Shown here: positions 10,412 through 17,875 of the stretch, one piece after another | Layout: each line of letters starts with the position of its first letter | Position numbering within the stretch: the first letter of the stretch is position 1 | Source of the DNA: Pseudomonas soli | GTDB taxonomy: Bacteria > Pseudomonadota > Gammaproteobacteria > Pseudomonadales > Pseudomonadaceae | DNA length: 64,000 nucleotides | Direction: 5' to 3' | Assembly (NCBI RefSeq): GCF_900110655.1 | Contig: NZ_FOEQ01000013.1 | Coordinates: 62,001-126,000, forward strand | Notes under the pieces: model-generated | The model's database searches: none | What the model was told of the DNA's origin: nothing | Seen by the model: the letters and a program-made list of their open reading frames with translations, nothing else | Made by a program: the position numbers and the translations under genes

Positions 10412-11227
10412 ATGTGGTCGTTCAGCGCCTGGCGGCGCCGGCGCACCCTGGCCCGCTATCCGGTCGATCCACAGCTGTGGCAGGTGATCCGTGATCGCCT
10501 GCCGCTGCTCGACGGCATCAGCGACGAAGAAGACCGCTGGTTGCGTGACGCCTGCGTGCTGTTCCTGCACGACAAGCACCTGACCACCCTGCCCGGCGTC
10601 GAGCTGGACGACGAGCAGCGCCTGTTCCTCGCCGCCCAGGCCCAGTTGCCGCTGCTGCACCTGGGCGAGCTGAACTGGTACCAGGGCTTCCACGAGATCA
10701 TCCTCTACCCCGACGACTTCAAGAGCCCTCAGCGCCACCGCGACAGCAGCGGGGTCGAGCATGCCTGGGACGCCGAGCACAGCGGCGAAGCCTGGCAGCA
10801 GGGACCGGTGATCCTCGCCTGGCCCGGCGTCCTGAGCAGCGGCGGCTGGGAAGCCTACAACCTGGTCATCCACGAACTGGCGCACAAGCTGGACATGCTC
10901 AACGGCGATGCCAACGGCCTGCCGCCCTTGCACAGCGGCATGCGCGTGGAGGACTGGGCCCAGGCCATGCAGCAGGCCTACGACGACCTGAACCGCCAGC
11001 TCGACGCCAACCCCGACGCCGAGACGGCCATCGACCCCTATGCCGCGGAAAACCCGGCCGAGTTCTTCGCCGTCACCAGCGAATACTTCTTCAGCGCACC
11101 CGACCTGCTGCATGAGGCCTACCCGAAGGTCTACCAGCAGCTGTCGCTGTTCTACCGCCAGGATCCGCTGGGCCGCCTGGCACGTCTGCAGGCCGAGCAC
11201 CCGGACTACCGCGCCAGCCACGGCTGA
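10412..11227 (+). CDS. mtfA: MtfA-type zinc-dependent metallopeptidase (M90)
   Basis: 271 residues of the MtfA family. The zinc site is [12 protein letters not shown] (HExxH), with a downstream [15 protein letters not shown] motif carrying the glutamate expected to complete the metal site. In E. coli MtfA is a cytosolic aminopeptidase that binds the glucose-PTS repressor Mlc; pseudomonads lack that exact circuit, so its role here is open. The start MWSFSAW follows dedA by 7 bases. Confidence 0.88.
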
Positions 11228-11318
11228 AAGCCGCACATCAGGCCGGGCGTGGCACCCACTGTGGGAATGTGCCTATAATCGCCGCCACTTTTTTGATCAA
11301 ACACGGGGGCATTGCCCA

Positions 11319-11846
11319 ATGAGCTACAGCAAGATTCCAGCCGGCAAAGACCTGCCGAACGACATCTACGTCGCCATCGAGATCCCGGCCAACCACGCGC
11401 CGATCAAATACGAGATCGACAAGGACAGCGACACCCTGTTCGTCGACCGTTTCATGGCCACCCCTATGTTCTACCCGGCCAACTACGGCTTCATCCCCAA
11501 CACCCTGGCCGACGACGGTGATCCGCTGGACGTGCTGGTCGTGACCCCGTACCCGGTCGCCCCAGGCTCGGTGATCCGCGCCCGTCCCGTTGGCGTGCTG
11601 AACATGACCGACGACGGTGGCGGCGACGCCAAGGTCATCGCCGTTCCTCACGACAAGCTGTCGCAGCTGTATGTCGACGTGAAGGAATACACCGACCTGC
11701 CTGCCCTGCTGATCCAGCAGATCGAGCACTTCTTCGCGAACTACAAGGATCTCGAGAAGGGCAAGTGGGTCAAGATCGAAGGCTGGGAAGGCGCAGACGC
11801 CGCCCGCGCCGCGATCACCAAATCGGTCGCAGCCTACAAGGGCTGA
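11319..11846 (+). CDS. ppa: Inorganic pyrophosphatase
   Basis: 175-residue family I soluble pyrophosphatase, full length. Active-site motifs are [27 protein letters not shown], the signature [10 protein letters not shown], and [11 protein letters not shown] followed by [20 protein letters not shown]. It pulls biosynthetic reactions forward by removing pyrophosphate. It has its own upstream region with ACGGGGG before the start codon, and a strong factor-independent terminator follows 14 bases after the stop. Confidence 0.97.
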
Positions 11847-11859
11847 ACCTGACACGAAG

Positions 11860-11888
11860 AAAACCCTGCTCCGGCAGGGTTTTTTTTA
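11860..11888 (+). terminator. Factor-independent terminator of ppa
   Basis: The stem ACCCTGC-tccg-GCAGGGT is followed by a run of eight T. It begins 14 bases after the ppa stop codon. Confidence 0.9.
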
Positions 11889-11924
11889 TGGACATTCGCC
11901 GCAGCCTGGCGGCCTATCGACTTA

Positions 11925-11971
11925 TCCTACGCAATCCTAAGGCGCACCCTACAATTCAACACGTTTCCTAC
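11925..11971. promoter_or_regulatory. Cluster of TCCTAC-type repeats upstream of an XRE regulator
   Basis: TCCTAC occurs at 11925 and 11966, TCCTAA at 11935 and CCCTAC at 11947, all on the plus strand within 47 bases and just before the regulator at 12031. The first two are exactly 10 bp apart. They could be operator half-sites, but no protein assignment can be made from sequence alone. Confidence 0.3.
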
Positions 11972-12030
11972 AGATCACTTCGACATCGGGTTGATTTCCA
12001 CGCACTTCAAGGAACTATAGACTCGCTGTC

Positions 12031-12729
12031 ATGAAAACATCCGGCGACCGTCTCAAAGCCCTCCTTTTGGAGTGCAACCTGACCCCTTCAGACTTTGCCG
12101 CCCAGCGCAAGATCACGCCGCAGCACGTCAACAACTGGTTCAAACGCGGCGTGCCCCAAGCCCGACTCGAGGAGATAGCCGATCTGTTCTGCGTCCGCAT
12201 GCGCTGGCTGCGCAGTGGAGAAGGCCCGAAGCATCCGACCCCGCTTCGCCCCGTCCGATCCACCTGTTCTGCCAGTCCCTTGCCGCCGCCACTGCTGGCC
12301 TTGGACACGGACATGGCGCATTTGCCCCTGCATCACCTGGAGCAGGGCCGTCTGCAAGTTCTGCCCGGGCACTACCAGCCGGTCCCCCGCCGGGCCCTGG
12401 AGGCCCTGGAGGTCACAACGGCAAACGCCATCTGCCTCGGCATGCCATGCAACAGCATGGCCCCCCTGCTGCCCGAAGGCGCCCTGCTTGCTATCGACTG
12501 CGGCTTTACCCGGGTCGTGGAGGGCGAGTGCTATGCGCTGCTGCACAATGGCCGTCTGCGAGTGCAGCGTCTCTCCGTTGGCCACAACGGCACGCTGTGC
12601 CTGCACAGCCATGACCGCCTCAACCACCCCAGCGAACGCTACACAGCCTATCAACGTCGCGTGCAGAAGCTGGAAATCCTCGGCTGGGTGTTCTGGTGGT
12701 CATGCCTGCGCCCTGTGCGTCCGGGCTGA
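12031..12729 (+). CDS. XRE-type regulator with an S24/LexA-like C-terminal domain
   Basis: 232 residues. An N-terminal helix-turn-helix (about 5-60, with SDFAAQRKITPQHVNNWFKRG) is joined by a proline-rich linker to a C-terminal fold like that of phage repressors and LexA (about 125-220). The catalytic-serine motif is present as GMPCNSMAPLLPEGALLAID. Where S24 proteins carry the catalytic lysine (VKRL) this one reads RLRVQRL, so self-cleavage looks unlikely. It stands alone; the nearest recognisable ribosome site is poorly placed. A prophage origin or a stress regulator are both possible; no phage genes are adjacent. Confidence 0.82.
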   Translation: MKTSGDRLKALLLECNLTPSDFAAQRKITPQHVNNWFKRGVPQARLEEIADLFCVRMRWLRSGEGPKHPTPLRPVRSTCSASPLPPPLLALDTDMAHLPLHHLEQGRLQVLPGHYQPVPRRALEALEVTTANAICLGMPCNSMAPLLPEGALLAIDCGFTRVVEGECYALLHNGRLRVQRLSVGHNGTLCLHSHDRLNHPSERYTAYQRRVQKLEILGWVFWWSCLRPVRPG

Positions 12730-12786
12730 AACACCTCGCACCACTTTTTGCTGGGCAGGGACCCCGCACACGGGTATGCTACGCGG

Positions 12787-12955
12787 CACATCATGCCCCC
12801 TGATGGTGCAAGCCGCATTCCAGAGGGCCTGGCGACGCCTCACACAGCCGTCCGCCATCTTTTTCCGGCCATGTTGCCAACCGTTTAAGGCGGTTGCGGC
12901 TTATCAAAAATGAGCCAAGACCGTCCCCGAGAAGCCGGCCACAAGCCGGCTTTTT
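12787..12955 (+). ncRNA. Candidate small RNA ending in a factor-independent terminator
   Basis: Downstream of the XRE regulator a -10-like GGGTATGCT (12773-12781) is followed by about 170 bases without a reading frame. These contain an internal hairpin CAACCG-N7-CGGTTG and end in a strong terminator, AGCCGGC-cacaa-GCCGGCT plus TTTT (12933-12955). The terminator could instead simply serve the regulator gene 200 bases upstream. No known RNA family is recognised. Confidence 0.3.
12933..12955 (+). terminator. Factor-independent terminator
   Basis: A 7-bp GC stem (AGCCGGC/GCCGGCT) with a CACAA loop is followed by T residues. It lies between the plus-strand regulator and the minus-strand receptor gene that ends at 12983. 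Confidence 0.85.
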
Positions 12956-12982
12956 AATGCCTGTCGACAAGCAAGGCACCCC

Positions 12983-15922
12983 TCAGAATCGCGCCACCAT
13001 CCCCACCCGCCAAGTCCGTCCAGGTGCCGGCATGAAGCTCTGCGCCAGCGGATCCAGGTAGTAGCGGTCCGTCAGGTTCTGCACCGACACGTTCAGTTCG
13101 GTGTGCTCCAGCACCTTGTACTTGAGGAACAGGTCGAACAGCGCCACCGAGCGATAGTCGATCTGCGGTGTGGTGGCGCCGGTCTGCCAGGGCTTGTCCA
13201 TCTGCGCGGTGGGCCCCGAGGTATAGGTCATGCGCCCGCCCACGGTCAGCGCCTCGTCGAAGAAGCGCAAGCCGGTGAGCAGATTGGCCGAGAAGCGTGG
13301 CGGGTTCTGCGTGTTGGTGTATGAGCCCATGTAGCTGCCCGGCGTGCAGTCCGGGGTGTCGTGGGTACGTTGGTACTGATTGGCGCTGGCGCGCAGCTTG
13401 CCGGCAAAGGCCGCGTCGCAGGTCTCGGTCATCAGGTAGTAGGTGGCCGACAGGTCGGCGAACACCCGTCCGGCATCGTAGTGCGACTGCAACTCCAGGC
13501 CGCGGGTGTGGAAGCTGTCGGTGTTGCTGAAGGTCATTTGCCCCCACAGCCCCGGGCTTGGGTCATAGTAGCGGGTGATGTAGTTCTTGATGTCGTTGTC
13601 GAACCAGGCCAGCTTGGCCGACGCCTCGTCACCCGCGGTCAGCAGGTCGCTGCGCAAGGCACTCACGCCCACTTCCCAGCTGCGTGAGCGCTCGGGCTTG
13701 AGGTGCTTGCCCGGGGAGACCTGCTGGGTACCCTGGCTGGTCTCGAACAGCGAAGGCAGGCGCAGGCCCTGGGTGTAGGACGCGTACACGAAAGTGTCGG
13801 GGAGGAACTCGACATTGATGCCGAAGGCCGGCGAGAAACCACCGCCGCTGCTCTTGCCCTGTGGGGTGTAGTCATAGCCGGTGACCACTCGGTTTACACC
13901 TTCAGGATGGACAACCACATTGGTCGCGCCGGACTCATTGAACGGCACGCCATTGAACGGCTCGTTGCTGTTTTCGAAGACAATGCCGTTGTTCAGGCGC
14001 GGGTCGGTGGCGTCGGTGTACTGGCCGTTCTGGTCCGGGAACCATATCATGCTGCCCCAGTGCCCCGGGCTGCTGGCGGTGATCCAGCGCATTTCGCGCT
14101 CCTCGCGGCGCGCCTCGGCCAGCACCGTGTTGTCCTTGGTTCGGTAGTGGGCATAGCGGCCGCCGCCCCACAGCGTCACCGTCTCGACAGGCTTGTACTC
14201 CAGGTTGCCGTTGAAGCTGAACTCCTGACGCGAGGCATCGCGCAACATGCGGTTGGCGTTGATGTCGTGCTGGGTGGCCACGACGCTTTTCTGCGGCTGC
14301 AGGTCCTCGAGCTGGAAGGCACCGCCCAGGTCGAGCTTGAAATCGCCATGGGCGGTGGTGAAGCGCGACACGTTGCTCAGGTCGCCGCCGATGCGGCGGT
14401 TGTCCTGGCGCGACCAGGCGCGGTCGGTGCGGAACAGCTGCGACTTGGGAGCCATCCAGGCCGCGCTCAAGGTGCTGGTCTTCGAGTCGGTCATCCACAG
14501 GTTGCTGGTGAGGTCCACCCACGGATTGCCCTCGGGCAGGTAGTGATAGCGCGCGGTGTACGTGTCGATCTCGATTTCGCTGGTGGGGTACTGGTAGATG
14601 CCGGCGGTGCCGTAGCGGAAGATGTCCGACGGCATGATCTCGCCCATGTGCCCGTCGAAGCGCCGGTAGCCGAGGTCCAGGGTGTGGTCGTCGGCCAGCC
14701 GCCAGGTGGTCTTGAGCAGGTAGGAGTCGGTCTCGAACGACGAGTTGAGCACTTCCTCGCCGGCATTGTAGGTGTTGGCGACACTGGCCTGCTCCTCGCC
14801 CCAGCGATCATAGAGGCGGTAGCGGTCCTGGCCCTTCTTGCCGGAGAAGTAGTTGCCCTGGTTGCGGTGCGCATAGGCCGCCACCAGGTCGAAGCGCTCG
14901 TGGGAATAGGCGAAGGCGGCGCTGCCGGACTCGGCCTTGGAGCCGAACAGGCTGCCGCGCTCATCACGCGGCGCCGCACTCAGGTCCTCGTCGCGGGAAT
15001 GGCGGTTGCGGTGCTCGGGTTCGACGCCGTTGTTCCACAGGTTGCCGGTCAGGCGCACGCCGACGTCCTTGCCATCGACCAGGATGTCATCCACGCCGAT
15101 GGTCTTCATCTCCACCGAGCCGCCAATAGCCCCCGATCGGGTACTGGGGCCCTTGTTCACGGTGACGCTGCTGATCAGGTCGGGGTCGATGTAGCTGCGC
15201 TGCTGGGTGCCGCCGTAGCCCCGGTAGACATCCACCGCCTGCTCCGAGCCATCGACCCTGACCGCCACCCGGCTCTGCCCCTGGATGCCGCGAATGTTGA
15301 CGTCCAGCGCGCCGCCGTTGCGGCTGTCGCCCACCTGCACGCCGGCCACGCCCTTGAGCATGTCGCCCACCGACACGGTGCTGAAGCGGTCGAGGTCTTC
15401 ACGCGACAGGTGCACCGTCGAACGCGGCGCGCGGTAGGTGTCACGCTGCGGGTCGACCATTTCGCTGGAGGCGACCACGGTCGGTGTCAGCTCGGTTGCC
15501 GTCGCCGATGCCTGGGCCTGGGCCTGGGCCTGCGGGATGAGGATGTATGCCCCCCGTGAGGTGGGCAGCAGTTGCAGGCCGGTATTGGCCAGCAGGCGGC
15601 GGGCGCCCTCCTGCACGGTGTAGCGGCCCTTGAGCGCTGGCGCGGCGCGGCCGCGGGTCAGGTCGGGATCGTAGGACAGCAACAGCCCCGATTGCTTGGC
15701 GAACACGCCCAGCGAAGTGCCCAGCGGCCCCTGGGCGATATCGTAGTCGCGGCGCGTGGCGTCGTCGGGTCGGCTGTTCTCGGTTGCCGCCGGGGCGGCC
15801 TGGGCCAGGCTTGCGCCAGAGCCCAGCAAACAGCCGAGCACCGCGCAGCGCACGGCGAAGCTGATCGGGGACAAGCGTTGCGATGGGCGCGAAACAGGGG
15901 GAAGCCGATAGCTGGCGGGCAT
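12983..15922 (-). CDS. TonB-dependent outer-membrane transducer, HasR/haem-receptor-like, with signalling domain
   Basis: 979 residues. An export signal (about 1-45) precedes an STN signalling domain (about 60-130: DIAQGPLGTSLGVFAKQSG through GAYILIPQ). Next come a QA-rich linker, a plug with DMLKGVAGVQVGDSRNGGALDVNIRG and VNKGPSTRSGAIGGSVEM, and a 22-strand barrel ending in aromatic F (VGMVARF). The STN domain marks a receptor that signals through an anti-sigma factor, which fits the divergent sigma/anti-sigma pair. Barrel stretches such as LTGNLWNNGVEPEHRNRHSR resemble haemophore/haem receptors, but no hasA-like gene is present, so the ligand is unproven. The start at 15922 is preferred over the one 11 codons upstream because the signal peptide then begins normally. 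Confidence 0.88.
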   Translation of the reverse strand: MPASYRLPPVSRPSQRLSPISFAVRCAVLGCLLGSGASLAQAAPAATENSRPDDATRRDYDIAQGPLGTSLGVFAKQSGLLLSYDPDLTRGRAAPALKGRYTVQEGARRLLANTGLQLLPTSRGAYILIPQAQAQAQASATATELTPTVVASSEMVDPQRDTYRAPRSTVHLSREDLDRFSTVSVGDMLKGVAGVQVGDSRNGGALDVNIRGIQGQSRVAVRVDGSEQAVDVYRGYGGTQQRSYIDPDLISSVTVNKGPSTRSGAIGGSVEMKTIGVDDILVDGKDVGVRLTGNLWNNGVEPEHRNRHSRDEDLSAAPRDERGSLFGSKAESGSAAFAYSHERFDLVAAYAHRNQGNYFSGKKGQDRYRLYDRWGEEQASVANTYNAGEEVLNSSFETDSYLLKTTWRLADDHTLDLGYRRFDGHMGEIMPSDIFRYGTAGIYQYPTSEIEIDTYTARYHYLPEGNPWVDLTSNLWMTDSKTSTLSAAWMAPKSQLFRTDRAWSRQDNRRIGGDLSNVSRFTTAHGDFKLDLGGAFQLEDLQPQKSVVATQHDINANRMLRDASRQEFSFNGNLEYKPVETVTLWGGGRYAHYRTKDNTVLAEARREEREMRWITASSPGHWGSMIWFPDQNGQYTDATDPRLNNGIVFENSNEPFNGVPFNESGATNVVVHPEGVNRVVTGYDYTPQGKSSGGGFSPAFGINVEFLPDTFVYASYTQGLRLPSLFETSQGTQQVSPGKHLKPERSRSWEVGVSALRSDLLTAGDEASAKLAWFDNDIKNYITRYYDPSPGLWGQMTFSNTDSFHTRGLELQSHYDAGRVFADLSATYYLMTETCDAAFAGKLRASANQYQRTHDTPDCTPGSYMGSYTNTQNPPRFSANLLTGLRFFDEALTVGGRMTYTSGPTAQMDKPWQTGATTPQIDYRSVALFDLFLKYKVLEHTELNVSVQNLTDRYYLDPLAQSFMPAPGRTWRVGMVARF

Positions 15923-16032
15923 GTTTTTCTCGCTCGTGAGGTCAGTGCCCGGCACTCGATGCGGGCTTGCACCTCTTCTGTCGCACGACAGCGAAAAAGG
16001 TATATGCGTGCGATTCGCATTTTCACTTGATC

Positions 16033-16060
16033 TTGTGATTTAGCCAAATCTAGTGATAAT
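16033..16060 (+). promoter_or_regulatory. Probable promoter of the ECF sigma gene, with overlapping Fur-like site
   Basis: TTGTGA (16033-16038) and GATAAT (16055-16060) are spaced by 16 bases. The -10 region, TAGTGATAATTG, overlaps a partial match to the Fur box (about 12 of 19 positions by eye), as expected for an iron-starvation sigma factor. The perfect small palindrome TGCGATTCGCA lies upstream in the shared intergenic region. Confidence 0.5.
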
Positions 16061-16092
16061 TGTTTGCATTTACGCCCTTGACCCCGCTGCCC

Positions 16093-16632
16093 ATGACCCT
16101 CTTCAAGAACCCACCACGGCACATCCAGCACTGCGCCGTGACCGCGCTGTACGTCGAGCACCACGCCTGGTTGCGCGGCTGGCTGGCGTATCGCTTGCGC
16201 TCCTGGGGGCGTGGCGTGGCCGATGACCTGGCCCAGGACATTTTCGTGCGCGTGCTGGCCAGCCGGGACACCACCCAGCCCGATACCCTGCGCCAGCCAC
16301 GTGCCTACCTGGCCCGTATCGCCAATTGCGTCCTGGTCAGCTGGCGTCGGCGGCATTCCCTTGAGCAGGCCTGGCTCGAGGCCCTGGCGTTGGTGCCCGA
16401 AGTCGAACATCCGGCGCCCGAGCAGCAGAGCGTGATTCTCGAGACCCTGCACGAGATCGATGCCGTGCTCGACAGCCTGCGGCCACGGGTCAGGCAAGCC
16501 TTCCTGATGGCAACACTGGACGGCATGAAGCAGAAAGACATCGCCCAGGCACTGAACATCGCCTTGCCGACGGTGAAGAAATATATTCACGAGGGCTACG
16601 TCGCCTGCCTGAGCCAGATGCCCGATGAGTGA
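16093..16632 (+). CDS. ECF sigma factor, FecI type
   Basis: 179 residues from the ATG at 16093, the usual size for FecI-like factors; an in-frame TTG 33 bases upstream overlaps the promoter and is less likely. Region 2 is FVRVLASRD through RQPRAYLARIANCVL. Region 4 is LRPRVRQAFLMATLDGMKQ with the HTH KDIAQALNIALPTVKKYIHEG. Such factors are activated when a siderophore or haem receptor is occupied, and then transcribe the receptor gene. The anti-sigma gene begins 8 bases before its stop, so the two are translationally coupled. Confidence 0.92.
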   Translation: MTLFKNPPRHIQHCAVTALYVEHHAWLRGWLAYRLRSWGRGVADDLAQDIFVRVLASRDTTQPDTLRQPRAYLARIANCVLVSWRRRHSLEQAWLEALALVPEVEHPAPEQQSVILETLHEIDAVLDSLRPRVRQAFLMATLDGMKQKDIAQALNIALPTVKKYIHEGYVACLSQMPDE

Positions 16633-17554
16633 CCAGCCCCCCATCGCCCAGGCCATTCTCGCCCAGGCCGCCGCCTGGCTGCTGTTGATGCAGGAAGGGC
16701 CGCTGACGCCGGCACAACAGCTCGAACTGGAGCACTGGCGATACCGCGACGCCGAGCACGAACGTGCCTGGAACCGGGCACAGCGCCTGCTCACCCGCCT
16801 CGGCACCCTGCCTCCCACCCTGGCCCGACAGACGCTGGTGCGCCCCGACAGCAGCCGGCGCACCGTGCTGCGCAGCCTGCTGGTGTTGCTGGGCGCGGCA
16901 CCACTGGGCTGGTGGGCATGGCGGCGCAATGAAGGTGGCACCGAGTACTTGACCGCCTTGGGCGAACGCCGGGATGTGCTGCTGGCCGACGGCACCCAGG
17001 TTTCCCTCAACAGCCACAGCGAGCTGAGGGTGCGCTTCACGGCCGAGCAGCGCCTGCTGCACTTGCGCCGGGGCGAGATATACATCGTCACTGCGGCGGA
17101 CCCGTCGCGGCCTTTGCGGGTGCGGACCGGGCAAGGCCTCATGCAGGCGTTGGGCACCCGCTTCAGCGTGCGCCAGTTTCCCCAGGAGACCCTGCTCGCG
17201 GTGTACGAAGGCGCCGTACAGGTCCAGCCCGAAGCCGCCGGCGGTGTCATCGTCCAGGCAGGCTCGCAGCTGCGCTTCAGCCGTGATCGATTCGATCCAC
17301 TGGAGGATGCACGCGACGCCCAGCTGGCCTGGCGCAATGGCCTGCTGATAATCGACGAGATGCCGTTGTTGCAATGGACCCAGGAACTGATGCGCTACAG
17401 CGACCAGCGCCTGGTCTGCGACCCGGCGTTGGCCAAGTTGCGGGTTTCGGGCAGTTTCCCGATCGATGACCTGCCCCTGGCCCTGGCCATGTTGGCCCAG
17501 AGCCATAAGCTGCGTACCCGCAGCGAGGCCGGCGGGATATTCATCAGCCGCTGA
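16625..17554 (+). CDS. FecR-type anti-sigma factor / signal transducer
   Basis: 309 residues. The N-terminal cytoplasmic DUF4880-like domain (about 1-75, with WLLLMQEGPLTPAQQLELEHW) precedes a membrane segment (about 84-100, LRSLLVLLGAAPLGWWAW) and the periplasmic FecR domain, with LTALGERRDVLLADGTQVSLN, LGTRFSVRQF and VYEGAVQVQP. It binds the STN domain of the receptor and keeps the sigma factor in check. It overlaps the sigma gene by 8 bases. It is the last gene of this regulatory pair; the 321-base stretch that follows holds only a decayed fragment. Confidence 0.92.
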   Translation: MSDQPPIAQAILAQAAAWLLLMQEGPLTPAQQLELEHWRYRDAEHERAWNRAQRLLTRLGTLPPTLARQTLVRPDSSRRTVLRSLLVLLGAAPLGWWAWRRNEGGTEYLTALGERRDVLLADGTQVSLNSHSELRVRFTAEQRLLHLRRGEIYIVTAADPSRPLRVRTGQGLMQALGTRFSVRQFPQETLLAVYEGAVQVQPEAAGGVIVQAGSQLRFSRDRFDPLEDARDAQLAWRNGLLIIDEMPLLQWTQELMRYSDQRLVCDPALAKLRVSGSFPIDDLPLALAMLAQSHKLRTRSEAGGIFISR

Positions 17555-17712
17555 CATCCCGCAAGCCCCCCAGCAGATACCGTGTAACGCGAAGAAATGC
17601 CAGCACCTGGCTATTGCCCCGGCACCGCCGCCAATCGGAGTGTTCGTATTGCAATGAATTCTCATCAAGGCAATCCCATGCCCCCAAGCTTTTCCTCACC
17701 GGCCGACGATAG

Positions 17713-17872
17713 TGGCAGAGCCTCGCCGGCACACTGGCGCAGGCTCGCTATGAACGCTTCCCGAGGCTGGGACACGGCCCGATGCTGGCAGCCTCGCTGC
17801 ATAGGGTGGTGGAAGGGATGTACAGCAAGGGCCGCCCGCAGGCGCCGGCCAATCACTTGGCCCGCGCCTCAC
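17713..17872 (+). pseudogene. Remnant of an unrecognised gene (C-terminal fragment)
   Basis: This frame, right after an in-frame TAG at 17710, translates to a peptide with protein-like composition (WQSLAGTLAQARYERFPRL, then GPMLAASLHRVVEGMYSKG, RPQAPANHLARAS) but has no start codon or ribosome site. I do not recognise the family. It fills most of the 17555-17875 gap between fecR and the toxin-like gene and probably marks a deleted neighbour. The frame stays open to 17925, overlapping the 3' end of the minus-strand gene. Confidence 0.35.
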
Positions 17873-17875
17873 GCA

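Noticed and set aside
13703..15559. 618-codon plus-strand open frame
   Set aside because: Antisense of the TonB-dependent receptor, whose plug and barrel motifs are unambiguous.
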